DNA from: Thalassovita gelatinovora
GTDB lineage: Bacteria; Pseudomonadota; Alphaproteobacteria; Rhodobacterales; Rhodobacteraceae
Assembly (NCBI RefSeq): GCF_001458355.1
Contig: NZ_CYSA01000016.1
Coordinates: 124,001 to 188,000, forward strand
Reading direction: 5' to 3'
DNA: 64,000 bases
Below the pieces are notes generated by a model. It was not told where the DNA came from. It saw only the letters and a list, made by a program, of their open reading frames with translations, and ran no database searches. Positions 51,588 to 59,481 of this stretch are shown piece by piece; the stretch's first letter is position 1; every line of letters begins with the position of its first letter. The translations under genes and the position numbers were made by a program.

Positions 51588-52513
51588 GCGAAGTACGTTT
51601 TGACGGGCGCGTTGCCATTGTCACCGGCGCGGGTGTCGGTCTGGGTCGCAGCCATGCGCTTGGCCTTGCGGCACGCGGGGCCAAGGTAGTGGTCAACGAT
51701 CTGGGGACCTCGACGGATGGGACCGGATCGGGGTCCGATGCAGCCCGCGCAGTGGTGGAAGAAATCCGCTCGGAGGGAGGCAAAGCGATCGCCAACGGAG
51801 CCAACGTCGCAGATGCCGCGCAGGTTCAGGCGATGGTGGACGAAGCCATTTCCGAATTTGGCCATGTCGATATTCTGGTGAACAATGCCGGCATCCTGCG
51901 CGACAAGACCTTTGCCAAGATGACACTGGAAGATTTCCAGATGGTGATGGATGTACATTTGGCAGGATCGGTCCATACCGCTCATGCGCTGTGGCGGCAC
52001 ATGTGCGAACGGGAATACGGGCGCATCGTTTTCACCACCTCGGCCTCGGGGATGTACGGCAATTTCGGTCAGGCGAACTATGGCGCGGCGAAATCGGCGA
52101 TGCTGGGGCTGATGAACGTGCTATCCATCGAAGGTGCGAAATACAATGTGCGGGCCAATATGCTGGCCCCCACGGCAGCAACACGGATGACCGAAAACCT
52201 GATCCCTGCCGAACTGCTGGCGTTGCTGAAACCCGAAACCATCACCCCCGGCCTGCTGGCTCTGGTCAGCGACGACGCGCCGTCCAAGATGATCCTTGGC
52301 GCGGGTGCCGGTTGTTTCGCGGAAACCAAGATCTACGAAACAGAAGGCATCACTCTGCAAGACGCAGAGCTGAGCCCGGAAACGGTTCTGGCCAGGATGG
52401 CAGAAATCCGCGATCCTGCGAACCAACAGGTGATGGCAAACGCTTTCGAACAGACCCACAAATATGTCCGGAATGCAGCGGCGGCGCGTGGCGTCACCCT
52501 GCCCGGCGAATAA
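51584..52513 (+). CDS. Short-chain dehydrogenase, (3R)-hydroxyacyl-CoA dehydrogenase (MFE-2-like)
   Basis: About 309 residues from [20 protein letters not shown] at 51584, overlapping the MaoC gene by [35 protein letters not shown] and YGAAK are typical of the dehydrogenase unit of peroxisomal multifunctional enzyme type 2 (17beta-HSD4) and bacterial homologues. Length beyond the core SDR and the tail [20 protein letters not shown] also match. With the MaoC-like hydratase it makes an R-type beta-oxidation step, alongside the S-type FadB-like enzyme on the other strand. Confidence 0.9.
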   Translation: MSEVRFDGRVAIVTGAGVGLGRSHALGLAARGAKVVVNDLGTSTDGTGSGSDAARAVVEEIRSEGGKAIANGANVADAAQVQAMVDEAISEFGHVDILVNNAGILRDKTFAKMTLEDFQMVMDVHLAGSVHTAHALWRHMCEREYGRIVFTTSASGMYGNFGQANYGAAKSAMLGLMNVLSIEGAKYNVRANMLAPTAATRMTENLIPAELLALLKPETITPGLLALVSDDAPSKMILGAGAGCFAETKIYETEGITLQDAELSPETVLARMAEIRDPANQQVMANAFEQTHKYVRNAAAARGVTLPGE

Positions 52514-52535
52514 CTCTGACCAAAAGGATTCCAAA

Positions 52536-53738
52536 ATGCGTGACGCAGTAATCGTTTCAACCGCCCGCACCCCGATCGGCAAAGCCTTTCGTGGCGCTTT
52601 CAACAACACTTCGGCTCAGACCCTGATCGGTCATGCGGTCTCCAATGCCGTGTCCCGCGCTGGTCTGGACGGGTCCGAGATTTCGGATTGCATCATCGGC
52701 GCTGCGATTCAACAGGGATCGACTGGCGGCAATATCGGTCGTCAAGCGGTCATCCGCGCCGGCTTGCCCGTGACCATCTCGGGCATGTCGATGGATCGGC
52801 AATGTGCCAGCGGCATGATGGCCATCGCCACCGCCGCAAAACAGGTCGTTCATGACGGTATGGATATCGCCATCGGTGGCGGTGTTGAATCGATCAGCTT
52901 GGTTCAGAACGACAAGATGCGGACCGACTGGCTGGCCGATGCCTGGATCAAAGAACACAAGCCCGAGCTTTACATGTCAATGCTGGAAACCGCCGAAATC
53001 GTCGCGGAACGCTATGGCGTCAGCCGCGAAGACCAGGACGCCTTTGCCCTGCAATCGCAGCAGCGTACCGCAGCAGCACAAGAAGCCGGCAAGTTCGATG
53101 ATGAAATCGTGCCGCTGACCACCGTGATGAAAGTGGTAAACAAGGAAACCCGCGAAGTGTCGGACAAGGAAATCACGATTTCTAGGGACGAATGCAATCG
53201 CCCGTCGACCACGCTGGAAAGTCTTTCCGGGTTGTCGCCGGTCTTCAAGAACGGTCAGGTCGTGCAAGAGGGCAAATTTGTCACCGCTGGCAACGCGTCG
53301 CAGTTGTCTGACGGGGCATCTGCCGCCGTGATCATGGAAGCAAGCGTTGCCGAAAAGCGTGGGCTGCAACCGCTGGGCCGCTATGTTGGCGTTATGGCTG
53401 CCGGTCTGGAACCAGATGAAATGGGCGTTGGTCCGGTTTATGCAGTGCCGAAACTGTTGGAAGCACATGGCCTGACCATGGACGATATCGGGTTGTGGGA
53501 ACTGAACGAAGCCTTTGCCTGTCAGGTTCTGCAATCGGCCAAGGTTCTGGGCATTCCGAATGAACTGCTGAACGTCAATGGTGGCGCGATTTCGATCGGC
53601 CATCCTTATGGCATGTCTGGTGCCCGCATGGTCGGCCACGCCCTGATCGAAGGCAAGCGGCGCGGCGCAAAATACGTGGTCTGCACCATGTGTGTGGGCG
53701 GTGGCATGGGCGCTGCCGGCCTGTTTGAAGTTCTCTGA
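52536..53738 (+). CDS. Thiolase (acetyl-CoA acyltransferase)
   Basis: 400 residues from the ATG at 52536. Nucleophile C90 in [12 protein letters not shown], the [11 protein letters not shown] motif, H about 356 in [14 protein letters not shown], and the second cysteine about 386 in [18 protein letters not shown] are complete. It cleaves 3-ketoacyl-CoA with CoA to shorten the chain. The gap to the preceding SDR gene is 22 bases. GHPYG in place of GHPIG is a small variation. A clear terminator-like hairpin follows, so downstream genes may be expressed less. Confidence 0.95.
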   Translation: MRDAVIVSTARTPIGKAFRGAFNNTSAQTLIGHAVSNAVSRAGLDGSEISDCIIGAAIQQGSTGGNIGRQAVIRAGLPVTISGMSMDRQCASGMMAIATAAKQVVHDGMDIAIGGGVESISLVQNDKMRTDWLADAWIKEHKPELYMSMLETAEIVAERYGVSREDQDAFALQSQQRTAAAQEAGKFDDEIVPLTTVMKVVNKETREVSDKEITISRDECNRPSTTLESLSGLSPVFKNGQVVQEGKFVTAGNASQLSDGASAAVIMEASVAEKRGLQPLGRYVGVMAAGLEPDEMGVGPVYAVPKLLEAHGLTMDDIGLWELNEAFACQVLQSAKVLGIPNELLNVNGGAISIGHPYGMSGARMVGHALIEGKRRGAKYVVCTMCVGGGMGAAGLFEVL

Positions 53739-53750
53739 TCAGTAACATAC

Positions 53751-53780
53751 GGGGCCGCAGATCATTGCGGCCCCCTTTTC
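53751..53780 (+). terminator. Terminator-like hairpin after the thiolase gene
   Basis: GGGGCCGCA and TGCGGCCCC form a 9-bp stem with a 6-base loop followed by CTTTTCCC, 12 bases after the thiolase stop. The next gene starts only 19 bases later, so it may act as an internal attenuator. Confidence 0.7.
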
Positions 53781-53798
53781 CCAATAAAGGCCCCCTAT

Positions 53799-54467
53799 AT
53801 GCCCGAACTCTATTTGATCCGTCACGCGCAGGCGTCTTTCGGTGCGGCAGATTATGATGTGCTGTCCGACTTGGGCCATGAGCAATCCTTTGCGTTGGGC
53901 AAGGCGCTGGCCGAACAAGGCGTGCAACCGGATGGTCTGTTCATCGGAGCGCAGAGGCGCCACCGCGAAACGCTGGAAGGCATACTAAAAGGCATGGGCC
54001 GCGATCCGCAGCAAGCGCAGATCCATGCGGGCCTCAACGAATTCGATTTCAAATCCCTGCTCGATGCTCATTACCGCAACCGTACCGCACCGGACCACAT
54101 GCACGATGAACGGAAATCTCATTTCCGCACCCTGCGCGACACGGTTCTGGCCTGGCAACGCGATGAAATCGTCGATCCTCCGGAAACCTGGGCCAGCTTT
54201 GTCGGTCGGGTCGAAGCCGCCCGCCAGATGATGATCGAAAGCGGAGCGGAAAAAATCGTCGCGGTCAGTTCAGGAGGGGCGATCGGTCAGATGATTGCTG
54301 CCACACTTTGCACCCCGTCGGAACAACAGATCAAATTGCAATTGCAAATGAAGAACTGCGCCGTGAACCGCTTTGTTTTTTCCGAGCGCAGTTTCTACCT
54401 GCATGGGTTCAACGAAACCCCGCATATCACGGCGGCAAATGCCGATCCCCTGCTCACCTATAGCTGA
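53799..54467 (+). CDS. Histidine phosphatase family protein
   Basis: A 222-residue protein of the phosphoglycerate-mutase-like superfamily. The N-terminal phosphohistidine motif is LIRHAQASFGAADYDVLSDLG; a second conserved histidine/arginine area is AQRRHRETLEG, and IVAVSSGGAIGQMIA replaces the usual GH motif, so the second histidine is missing there. This weakens a pure phosphatase role. It lies directly before the APH-type kinase gene (9-base gap), and this pairing within an acyl-CoA cluster is notable. Confidence 0.85.
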   Translation: MPELYLIRHAQASFGAADYDVLSDLGHEQSFALGKALAEQGVQPDGLFIGAQRRHRETLEGILKGMGRDPQQAQIHAGLNEFDFKSLLDAHYRNRTAPDHMHDERKSHFRTLRDTVLAWQRDEIVDPPETWASFVGRVEAARQMMIESGAEKIVAVSSGGAIGQMIAATLCTPSEQQIKLQLQMKNCAVNRFVFSERSFYLHGFNETPHITAANADPLLTYS

Positions 54468-54476
54468 GAGCCGATC

Positions 54477-55511
54477 ATGACAAAAGCAGACCCTACCAAG
54501 CTGGATACCGAAGCCGTCGCTGCCTATCTGCGCGCACATCTAAAGGATTTCGAAGGACCGCTCGAAGCGGACAAATTCGATGTCGGACAATCCAATCCCA
54601 CCTTCCGGCTCCGCACACCGAAGAAGAATTACGTTCTGCGCCGCAAGCCGCCGGGGGTTTTGCTTAAATCTGCCCATGCGGTAGACCGCGAATTCCGGGT
54701 ACAAAGTGCATTACAAGGGACCGACGTCCCAGTCGCCAAGATGCACTTGCTGTGTGAAGATGACAGTGTGATCGGGTCGGCCTTCTATGTGATGGAAGAA
54801 GTTATCGGGCGTCACTTCAACGATCCGCGCCTGCCGGAACTGTCGAAGGAAGATCGGTTGCCGATCGTCGACGAAACGAACCGGGTGCTGGCCGCAATTC
54901 ACAATATCGATCTGGTCGCCACCGGGTTGTCCGATTATGGCCCCGAGGGCAATTATTACCGTCGCCAGATCGACCGCTGGACCAAGCAATACCGCGCCTC
55001 TGAAACCGATACGATCCCGGCAATGGACGAGCTGATTTCCTGGCTCGACACCAACATCCCGGCCGAGGACGGCCAACGCACGCTGGTGCATGGCGATTAC
55101 CGCATCGATAACATGCTGTTTAACAAGGACCGACCCGAATGCGCCGCTGTGCTGGATTGGGAATTATCCACCACCGGTCATCCCTATGCCGATCTGGCCG
55201 CGGTGATTATGCAATGGTCGATGCCCCCGGGTGCCGAAGGCCGCGGTTTGGCCGGAGTGGATCGTTCCGCCCAAGGGTTGATGAGCGATGAAGGGTTTGT
55301 CGACGCTTATTGCGCCCGCCGCAATCTGGCCGGGATCGACAAGTTCGGTTTCTATCTGGCCTTCACCTTCTTTCGCATGGCTGGGATCATTCAGGGCGTT
55401 TACAAACGTGCGCTGGACGGCAACGCTTCGAACCCGGAGCGGGCGAAATTGCTTGGCAGTCATGTTGGCACCTTCGCCGAACACGGGCTGGCAGCGGCGA
55501 AAACCGTATGA
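54477..55511 (+). CDS. APH-type phosphotransferase (ACAD10/11-like kinase domain)
   Basis: A 344-residue kinase of the aminoglycoside phosphotransferase fold. N-lobe: QSNPTFRLRTPKKNYVLRRKPPG (ATP-binding lysine strand); catalytic loop LVHGDYRIDNMLF (HGDxxxxN); metal motif AAVLDWELSTTGHPYADLA. The 'DWELSTxGxPxADL' form is that of the kinase domain of ACAD10/ACAD11 and of bacterial LvaA, which phosphorylate the 4-hydroxyl of 4-hydroxyacyl-CoA. In those pathways an acyl-CoA dehydrogenase-fold enzyme then removes phosphate. Its place among four acyl-CoA dehydrogenase genes fits the same logic; the function is inference by homology. Confidence 0.85.
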   Translation: MTKADPTKLDTEAVAAYLRAHLKDFEGPLEADKFDVGQSNPTFRLRTPKKNYVLRRKPPGVLLKSAHAVDREFRVQSALQGTDVPVAKMHLLCEDDSVIGSAFYVMEEVIGRHFNDPRLPELSKEDRLPIVDETNRVLAAIHNIDLVATGLSDYGPEGNYYRRQIDRWTKQYRASETDTIPAMDELISWLDTNIPAEDGQRTLVHGDYRIDNMLFNKDRPECAAVLDWELSTTGHPYADLAAVIMQWSMPPGAEGRGLAGVDRSAQGLMSDEGFVDAYCARRNLAGIDKFGFYLAFTFFRMAGIIQGVYKRALDGNASNPERAKLLGSHVGTFAEHGLAAAKTV

Positions 55512-55939
55512 CGGAAGGACCCGATGTGAGAAACAGTGAAATCGACCCCGCGCTTTCCGAAGATCCATATGCATTGCAAAAGCATCTGGGATTCCAGATC
55601 ACCGGCTGGGACAAGGATTACGCCCGGGTCGAACTACCGATGCAGGATCATCTTGGCAACCGGTATGGCATTCCCCATGGCGGGGTGCATGCCACGTTGC
55701 TGGATACAGCGATGGGGTTTGCCGGATGCTATACCGGTATTCCCAACCAAAAGCAGCTGGCGATGACCTTGTCACTGAACGTGAACTACGTCGGCCAGCT
55801 CATGGGCAAGCTGTTGATCAGCGAAGGGTTTCGCACCGGTGGCGGACGTAAAACGTTTTTCGCCGAAGCCAAGGTGACAGACGAACTGGGCACCCTGATC
55901 GCAACCGGAACAGGCGTATTTCGCTACCGCGGCGTTTGA
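55508..55939 (+). CDS. PaaI-type hot-dog thioesterase
   Basis: About 143 residues. The ATG at 55508 overlaps the stop of the kinase gene; a GTG at 55526 with GGAAGG before it is also possible. The hot-dog core carries GIPHGGVHATLLDTAMGFAG, in which the HGG motif and the aspartate are the PaaI-type active site, and a conserved end LIATGTGVFRYRG. It releases acids from stalled acyl-CoA intermediates. Typical companion of ring or branched-acid degradation. Confidence 0.88.
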   Translation: MTEGPDVRNSEIDPALSEDPYALQKHLGFQITGWDKDYARVELPMQDHLGNRYGIPHGGVHATLLDTAMGFAGCYTGIPNQKQLAMTLSLNVNYVGQLMGKLLISEGFRTGGGRKTFFAEAKVTDELGTLIATGTGVFRYRGV

Positions 55940-56037
55940 GGGAAAAATGACGTGATGTCAATCCCTCAAATCCATGAACGTCCTTTCATTTCAGGGCTTT
56001 TGTCCCAGAATGAAGGCCAATGAAGAGGAGAGACACA

Positions 56038-57081
56038 ATGACAGATATGATGCAGAGAATCGTATTGGCGCGTCGCCCGACGGGTGAACCGACCGACGAA
56101 GATTTCCGCTTGGAAGACGCCCCGATGCTGGTACCGGGCGATGGTGACGTTCTGGTCCGGGTGACGCATATGTCGCTTGACCCTTACATGCGGGGCCGTA
56201 TGGATGATGCCAAATCCTATGCCAAACCTGTCGAAATCGACCATACGATGGAAGGTGGCGCCGTGGGCGAGGTGATCGCTTCGAACCACCCAAACTTCAC
56301 CCCCGGCGATTTCGCTTTTGGCATGTTCGGCTGGGCCAGCCATGGCTGCCTGCCGGGCAATCAACTTCAGAAACTCGACCCCGCGCATGGGCCCGTTACC
56401 AATGCGCTTGGCGTATTGGGCATGCCGGGCTTCACCGGCTGGTTCGGACTGACGGAATATGGCAAGCCGAAAGCGGGTGAAACCCTGGTCGTGGCTGCGG
56501 CCACCGGACCGGTCGGATCGATGGTCGGGCAGATGGGCAAACAACTGGGCCTGCGCGTCGTCGGCATCGCTGGGGGGCCTGACAAATGCAAATTGGCCAA
56601 GGAAACCTTCGGGTTTGACGAATGCCTGGACCATTACGCCTATGACGATGCCAAGGCGCTGCGCGATGCGTTAACAAAAGCCTGCCCGGACGGCATCGAT
56701 ATCTATTTCGAAAACGTTGCCGGCAAGGTGCTGGAAGCGGTGCTTCCCTTGATGAATGTTGGTGCCAGGATCCCGCTTTGCGGTATGGTTGCCTGGTACA
56801 ATGCGGGCGCTCTGGGTGCCAATCAGCAGGGCGCGAAAGATCAGTTACCGAAGATGTGGCGCAGCATTCTGGTGAACCGGATGCATGTGCATGGCTTCAT
56901 CATTTCGGATCATTATGACCGTTACCCGACCTTCCTTGCCGATGCCGGGCCGCGTGTCGCTTCTGGCAAGATCAAATCGGTCGAAGACATTGCCGAAGGT
57001 CTGGAAAACGCACCGCGGGCCTTCATGAATTTGCTCAAGGGCGGCAATTTCGGCAAACAGATCGTCAAACTGGCTGATTGA
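56038..57081 (+). CDS. NADP-dependent MDR oxidoreductase (alkenal/enone reductase, CurA type)
   Basis: About 347 residues from MTDMMQRIVLARRPTGEPTD at 56038, with GAGGAG upstream. Family blocks: MSLDPYMRGRMDD, GEVIASNHPNF, GFTGWFGLTEYGKPKAGETL, NADP motif AATGPVGSMVGQMG and FENVAGKVLEAVLPLMN. It belongs with 2-alkenal/15-oxoprostaglandin 13-reductases (PTGR/CurA), which reduce alpha,beta double bonds of enones or enoyl compounds. It ends the ten-gene operon, 98 bases after the thioesterase gene. A bidirectional terminator follows. Confidence 0.9.
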   Translation: MTDMMQRIVLARRPTGEPTDEDFRLEDAPMLVPGDGDVLVRVTHMSLDPYMRGRMDDAKSYAKPVEIDHTMEGGAVGEVIASNHPNFTPGDFAFGMFGWASHGCLPGNQLQKLDPAHGPVTNALGVLGMPGFTGWFGLTEYGKPKAGETLVVAAATGPVGSMVGQMGKQLGLRVVGIAGGPDKCKLAKETFGFDECLDHYAYDDAKALRDALTKACPDGIDIYFENVAGKVLEAVLPLMNVGARIPLCGMVAWYNAGALGANQQGAKDQLPKMWRSILVNRMHVHGFIISDHYDRYPTFLADAGPRVASGKIKSVEDIAEGLENAPRAFMNLLKGGNFGKQIVKLAD

Positions 57082-57113
57082 GTCAAACAATACCTGACCT
57101 GCGGCAAACAGAA

Positions 57114-57138
57114 AAAAGGGGGGCATTGCCCCCCTTTT
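57114..57138. terminator. Bidirectional terminator
   Basis: AAAAGGGGGGC, a 3-base loop and GCCCCCCTTTT form an 11-bp stem with T-tails on both strands. It separates the plus-strand operon from the convergent minus-strand acyl-CoA dehydrogenase genes. Confidence 0.9.
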
Positions 57139-57212
57139 CATTTCAAATAATACGGATTTTTTCCTGAATTCAGACCCCGAATATGGGCGCCCTAAACGGG
57201 CGCACCATGGAA

Positions 57213-58286
57213 TCAAGCGGCGCGATTTGCCGCCATGATCCGACCGAGATGATAATCGGTATCACCCAGCTGCGCATCCAGCATCACCAAGCGCTTGGCA
57301 AAATGCGAAATCGGGTATTCCCAAGTCATCGCGATACCGCCATGCATCTGGACCGCTTCTTCGGCAATCAACCGCGCCGCACGACCGATCAGGTTCTTGG
57401 CCATCGACGCATATCGTGAGGCGTCTTCACCACCCAGTTCCGCCGCCGCCTTGATGGTGATCGATCGGGCCTGTTCGATTTCGGTCAACATGTCGACCGC
57501 ACGGTGCTGCAACACTTGGAACTTGCCGATCGGTATGCCGAACTGCTTGCGCTGCTTCAGGTAGTCGACCGTGGTCGCATGGGTGACATCCATTGCGCCG
57601 ACCGCTTCGGCACAAAGCGCCACGATGCCTGCATTGATCGCGTCTTCCATCGCATCGGCCGCATCGGCCATCAACAGGCGCGCCGGGCTGTCGTCCAGTT
57701 GCACCTCTGCCGCGCCGCTGCCATCCATCATCGCATAGCCGGTCACATTGGCATCTGCGGCCTGCACTTCGAACAGGGCCACTTTGCCGTCCAACTTGGC
57801 GGCAATCAGGAAGGTATCAGCGATCTGGCCGCCATAGACGGTGCTTTTGCGCCCCGACAGGGTGTAACCTTCGCCCTTGGCGCTGGCGGTGCAGGCGATG
57901 TACTCCAGTTCGTAAGGCGCGTCGATTTCGGTGAACCCCACCGCATATTTCGTCGCCCCGGCTAATAGCGCCTCTTGATCTTCACCCGCCGACACCAGCA
58001 GGCGCGACGCCATCAGTGCCCCCAGAACCGGTTCCGGGGTCAGTTGCCGGCCCATGGCTTCGAACACAACCGAAATGTCAAAACCGGTGCCGCCAAAGCC
58101 GCCTGCATCTTCCGGTGCGAGCGCAAAGAGCACCCCCAATTCAACCAGTTGATCCCATTTAGACGGATCATAGAACGGTGCGTCATAAGCGACCTTGTTG
58201 CGATGTTCCACAGCGTATTGTTCTGCCAGAAATCGGTTCAGCGTGTCTGCCAGCATCTGGCGGTCTTCAGTCAGATTGAAATCCAT
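57213..58286 (-). CDS. Acyl-CoA dehydrogenase, small-subunit type
   Basis: A 357-residue flavoprotein fold. N-terminal MDFNLTEDRQMLADTLNRFL and LGVLFALAPEDAGGFGG, C-terminal QFGIPIGKFQVLQHRAVDML and VQMHGGIAMTWEYPISHFAK define the family; the chain ends without a catalytic Glu motif, as in the small subunit of heteromeric enzymes. It begins four bases after the stop of the larger acyl-CoA dehydrogenase gene on the same strand, so the two are expected to form one enzyme. The second such pair in the window. Confidence 0.9.
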   Translation of the reverse strand: MDFNLTEDRQMLADTLNRFLAEQYAVEHRNKVAYDAPFYDPSKWDQLVELGVLFALAPEDAGGFGGTGFDISVVFEAMGRQLTPEPVLGALMASRLLVSAGEDQEALLAGATKYAVGFTEIDAPYELEYIACTASAKGEGYTLSGRKSTVYGGQIADTFLIAAKLDGKVALFEVQAADANVTGYAMMDGSGAAEVQLDDSPARLLMADAADAMEDAINAGIVALCAEAVGAMDVTHATTVDYLKQRKQFGIPIGKFQVLQHRAVDMLTEIEQARSITIKAAAELGGEDASRYASMAKNLIGRAARLIAEEAVQMHGGIAMTWEYPISHFAKRLVMLDAQLGDTDYHLGRIMAANRAA

Positions 58287-58290
58287 CGGC

Positions 58291-59478
58291 TTACAGCTCC
58301 AGCATGGTCTTGGTCAGGATATTGCGCTGGATCTCGTTCGATCCACCGAATATCGAGGTTTTACGGTTGTTGAAATAACGCGCCGCGTTATTAGCGCTGT
58401 CGGCAGGACCGAACATCAGGTTACCGTCGGTGACATAGCCCGGGAACGGGGCCGCAGCCGGACCCAAAGCGCGGCGTGCCAGATCCTTGAGTTCCTGGTT
58501 GATCACCGTGCCCTTGATCTTGAGGATCGAGGTTTCCGGCCCCGGAGCACCTTGTTGCTGCGCCTTGAACAACATCCGAAGATTGGTGATCTTCATCGCT
58601 TCCAGATCGATTTCGGCCTGCGCCACGCGAGAGGCGAAAAGCGGGTCTTCGATCAGCGGGCGACCGCCGCGCTGCACTTTACGCGCCAGCGCTTTGACCT
58701 CTTCCAAAGACTGCATCGAAAAGCCTACACCAGCGATGCCGGTACGTTCATGGGTCAGCAGGTATTTGGCGATGGTCCAGCCCTTGTTTTCTTCGCCTAC
58801 AAGGTTGCCATAGGGCACCCGGACATCGGTGAAGAAGACCTCGTTCACCTCATGGCCGCCTTCGATCAGCTTGATCGGGCGCACTTCGATGCCGGGGGTT
58901 TGCATATCGACCAGAATAAAGCTGATACCCGACTGCTGCTTGGCGTCCGGGTCGGTACGGCACAGGCAGAAAATCCAATCGGCATGCTGTCCCAGAGTGG
59001 TCCAGGTTTTTTGTCCGTTGATCACCCATTCGTCACCTTCACGCACAGCGCGGGTTTTCAAGCTGGCAAGGTCCGAGCCGGCACCGGGTTCGGAATAGCC
59101 CTGGCACCACCAATCGGTCCCGTCCAGAATGCGCGGCAAGTAGTGATCCTGCTGTTCCTTGCTGCCGAATGCCTGCAACACCGGTCCCAGCATGCTAAGC
59201 CCGAAAGGCACGATGCGGGGGGCATAGGCGCGGCAGCATTCTTCTTCAAAAATGTGACGCTGCACCGGGGTCCAGCCGGGGCCGCCGAATTCTGTCGGCC
59301 AGGTGGTGGCAAGCCAGCCGTTGGCGTTCAGAATGGCGTGCCATTCTTCCATGACCTCTTTGGTCAGCTCGTCACCCGCACGCACCGCATCTGAAATATG
59401 GGTGGGTAGGTTTTCGGCCAGGTAAGCGCGGACTTCTTCGCGAAACGCGATGTCCTCGGCGGAAAAGCTCAGATCCAT
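58291..59478 (-). CDS. Acyl-CoA dehydrogenase, large-subunit type
   Basis: A 395-residue flavoenzyme. WWCQGYSEPGAGSDLASLK, EWVINGQKTWTTLGQ and the C-terminal SIFGGSNEIQRNILTK are the FAD and substrate signatures. At the medium-chain-type catalytic Glu position the residue is Gly (IFGGSNE), the usual state of this subgroup, where another glutamate takes the role. It follows the FadB-like gene by three bases and precedes the small-subunit gene by four, forming a compact three-gene operon. Confidence 0.92.
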   Translation of the reverse strand: MDLSFSAEDIAFREEVRAYLAENLPTHISDAVRAGDELTKEVMEEWHAILNANGWLATTWPTEFGGPGWTPVQRHIFEEECCRAYAPRIVPFGLSMLGPVLQAFGSKEQQDHYLPRILDGTDWWCQGYSEPGAGSDLASLKTRAVREGDEWVINGQKTWTTLGQHADWIFCLCRTDPDAKQQSGISFILVDMQTPGIEVRPIKLIEGGHEVNEVFFTDVRVPYGNLVGEENKGWTIAKYLLTHERTGIAGVGFSMQSLEEVKALARKVQRGGRPLIEDPLFASRVAQAEIDLEAMKITNLRMLFKAQQQGAPGPETSILKIKGTVINQELKDLARRALGPAAAPFPGYVTDGNLMFGPADSANNAARYFNNRKTSIFGGSNEIQRNILTKTMLEL

Positions 59479-59481
59479 TCG

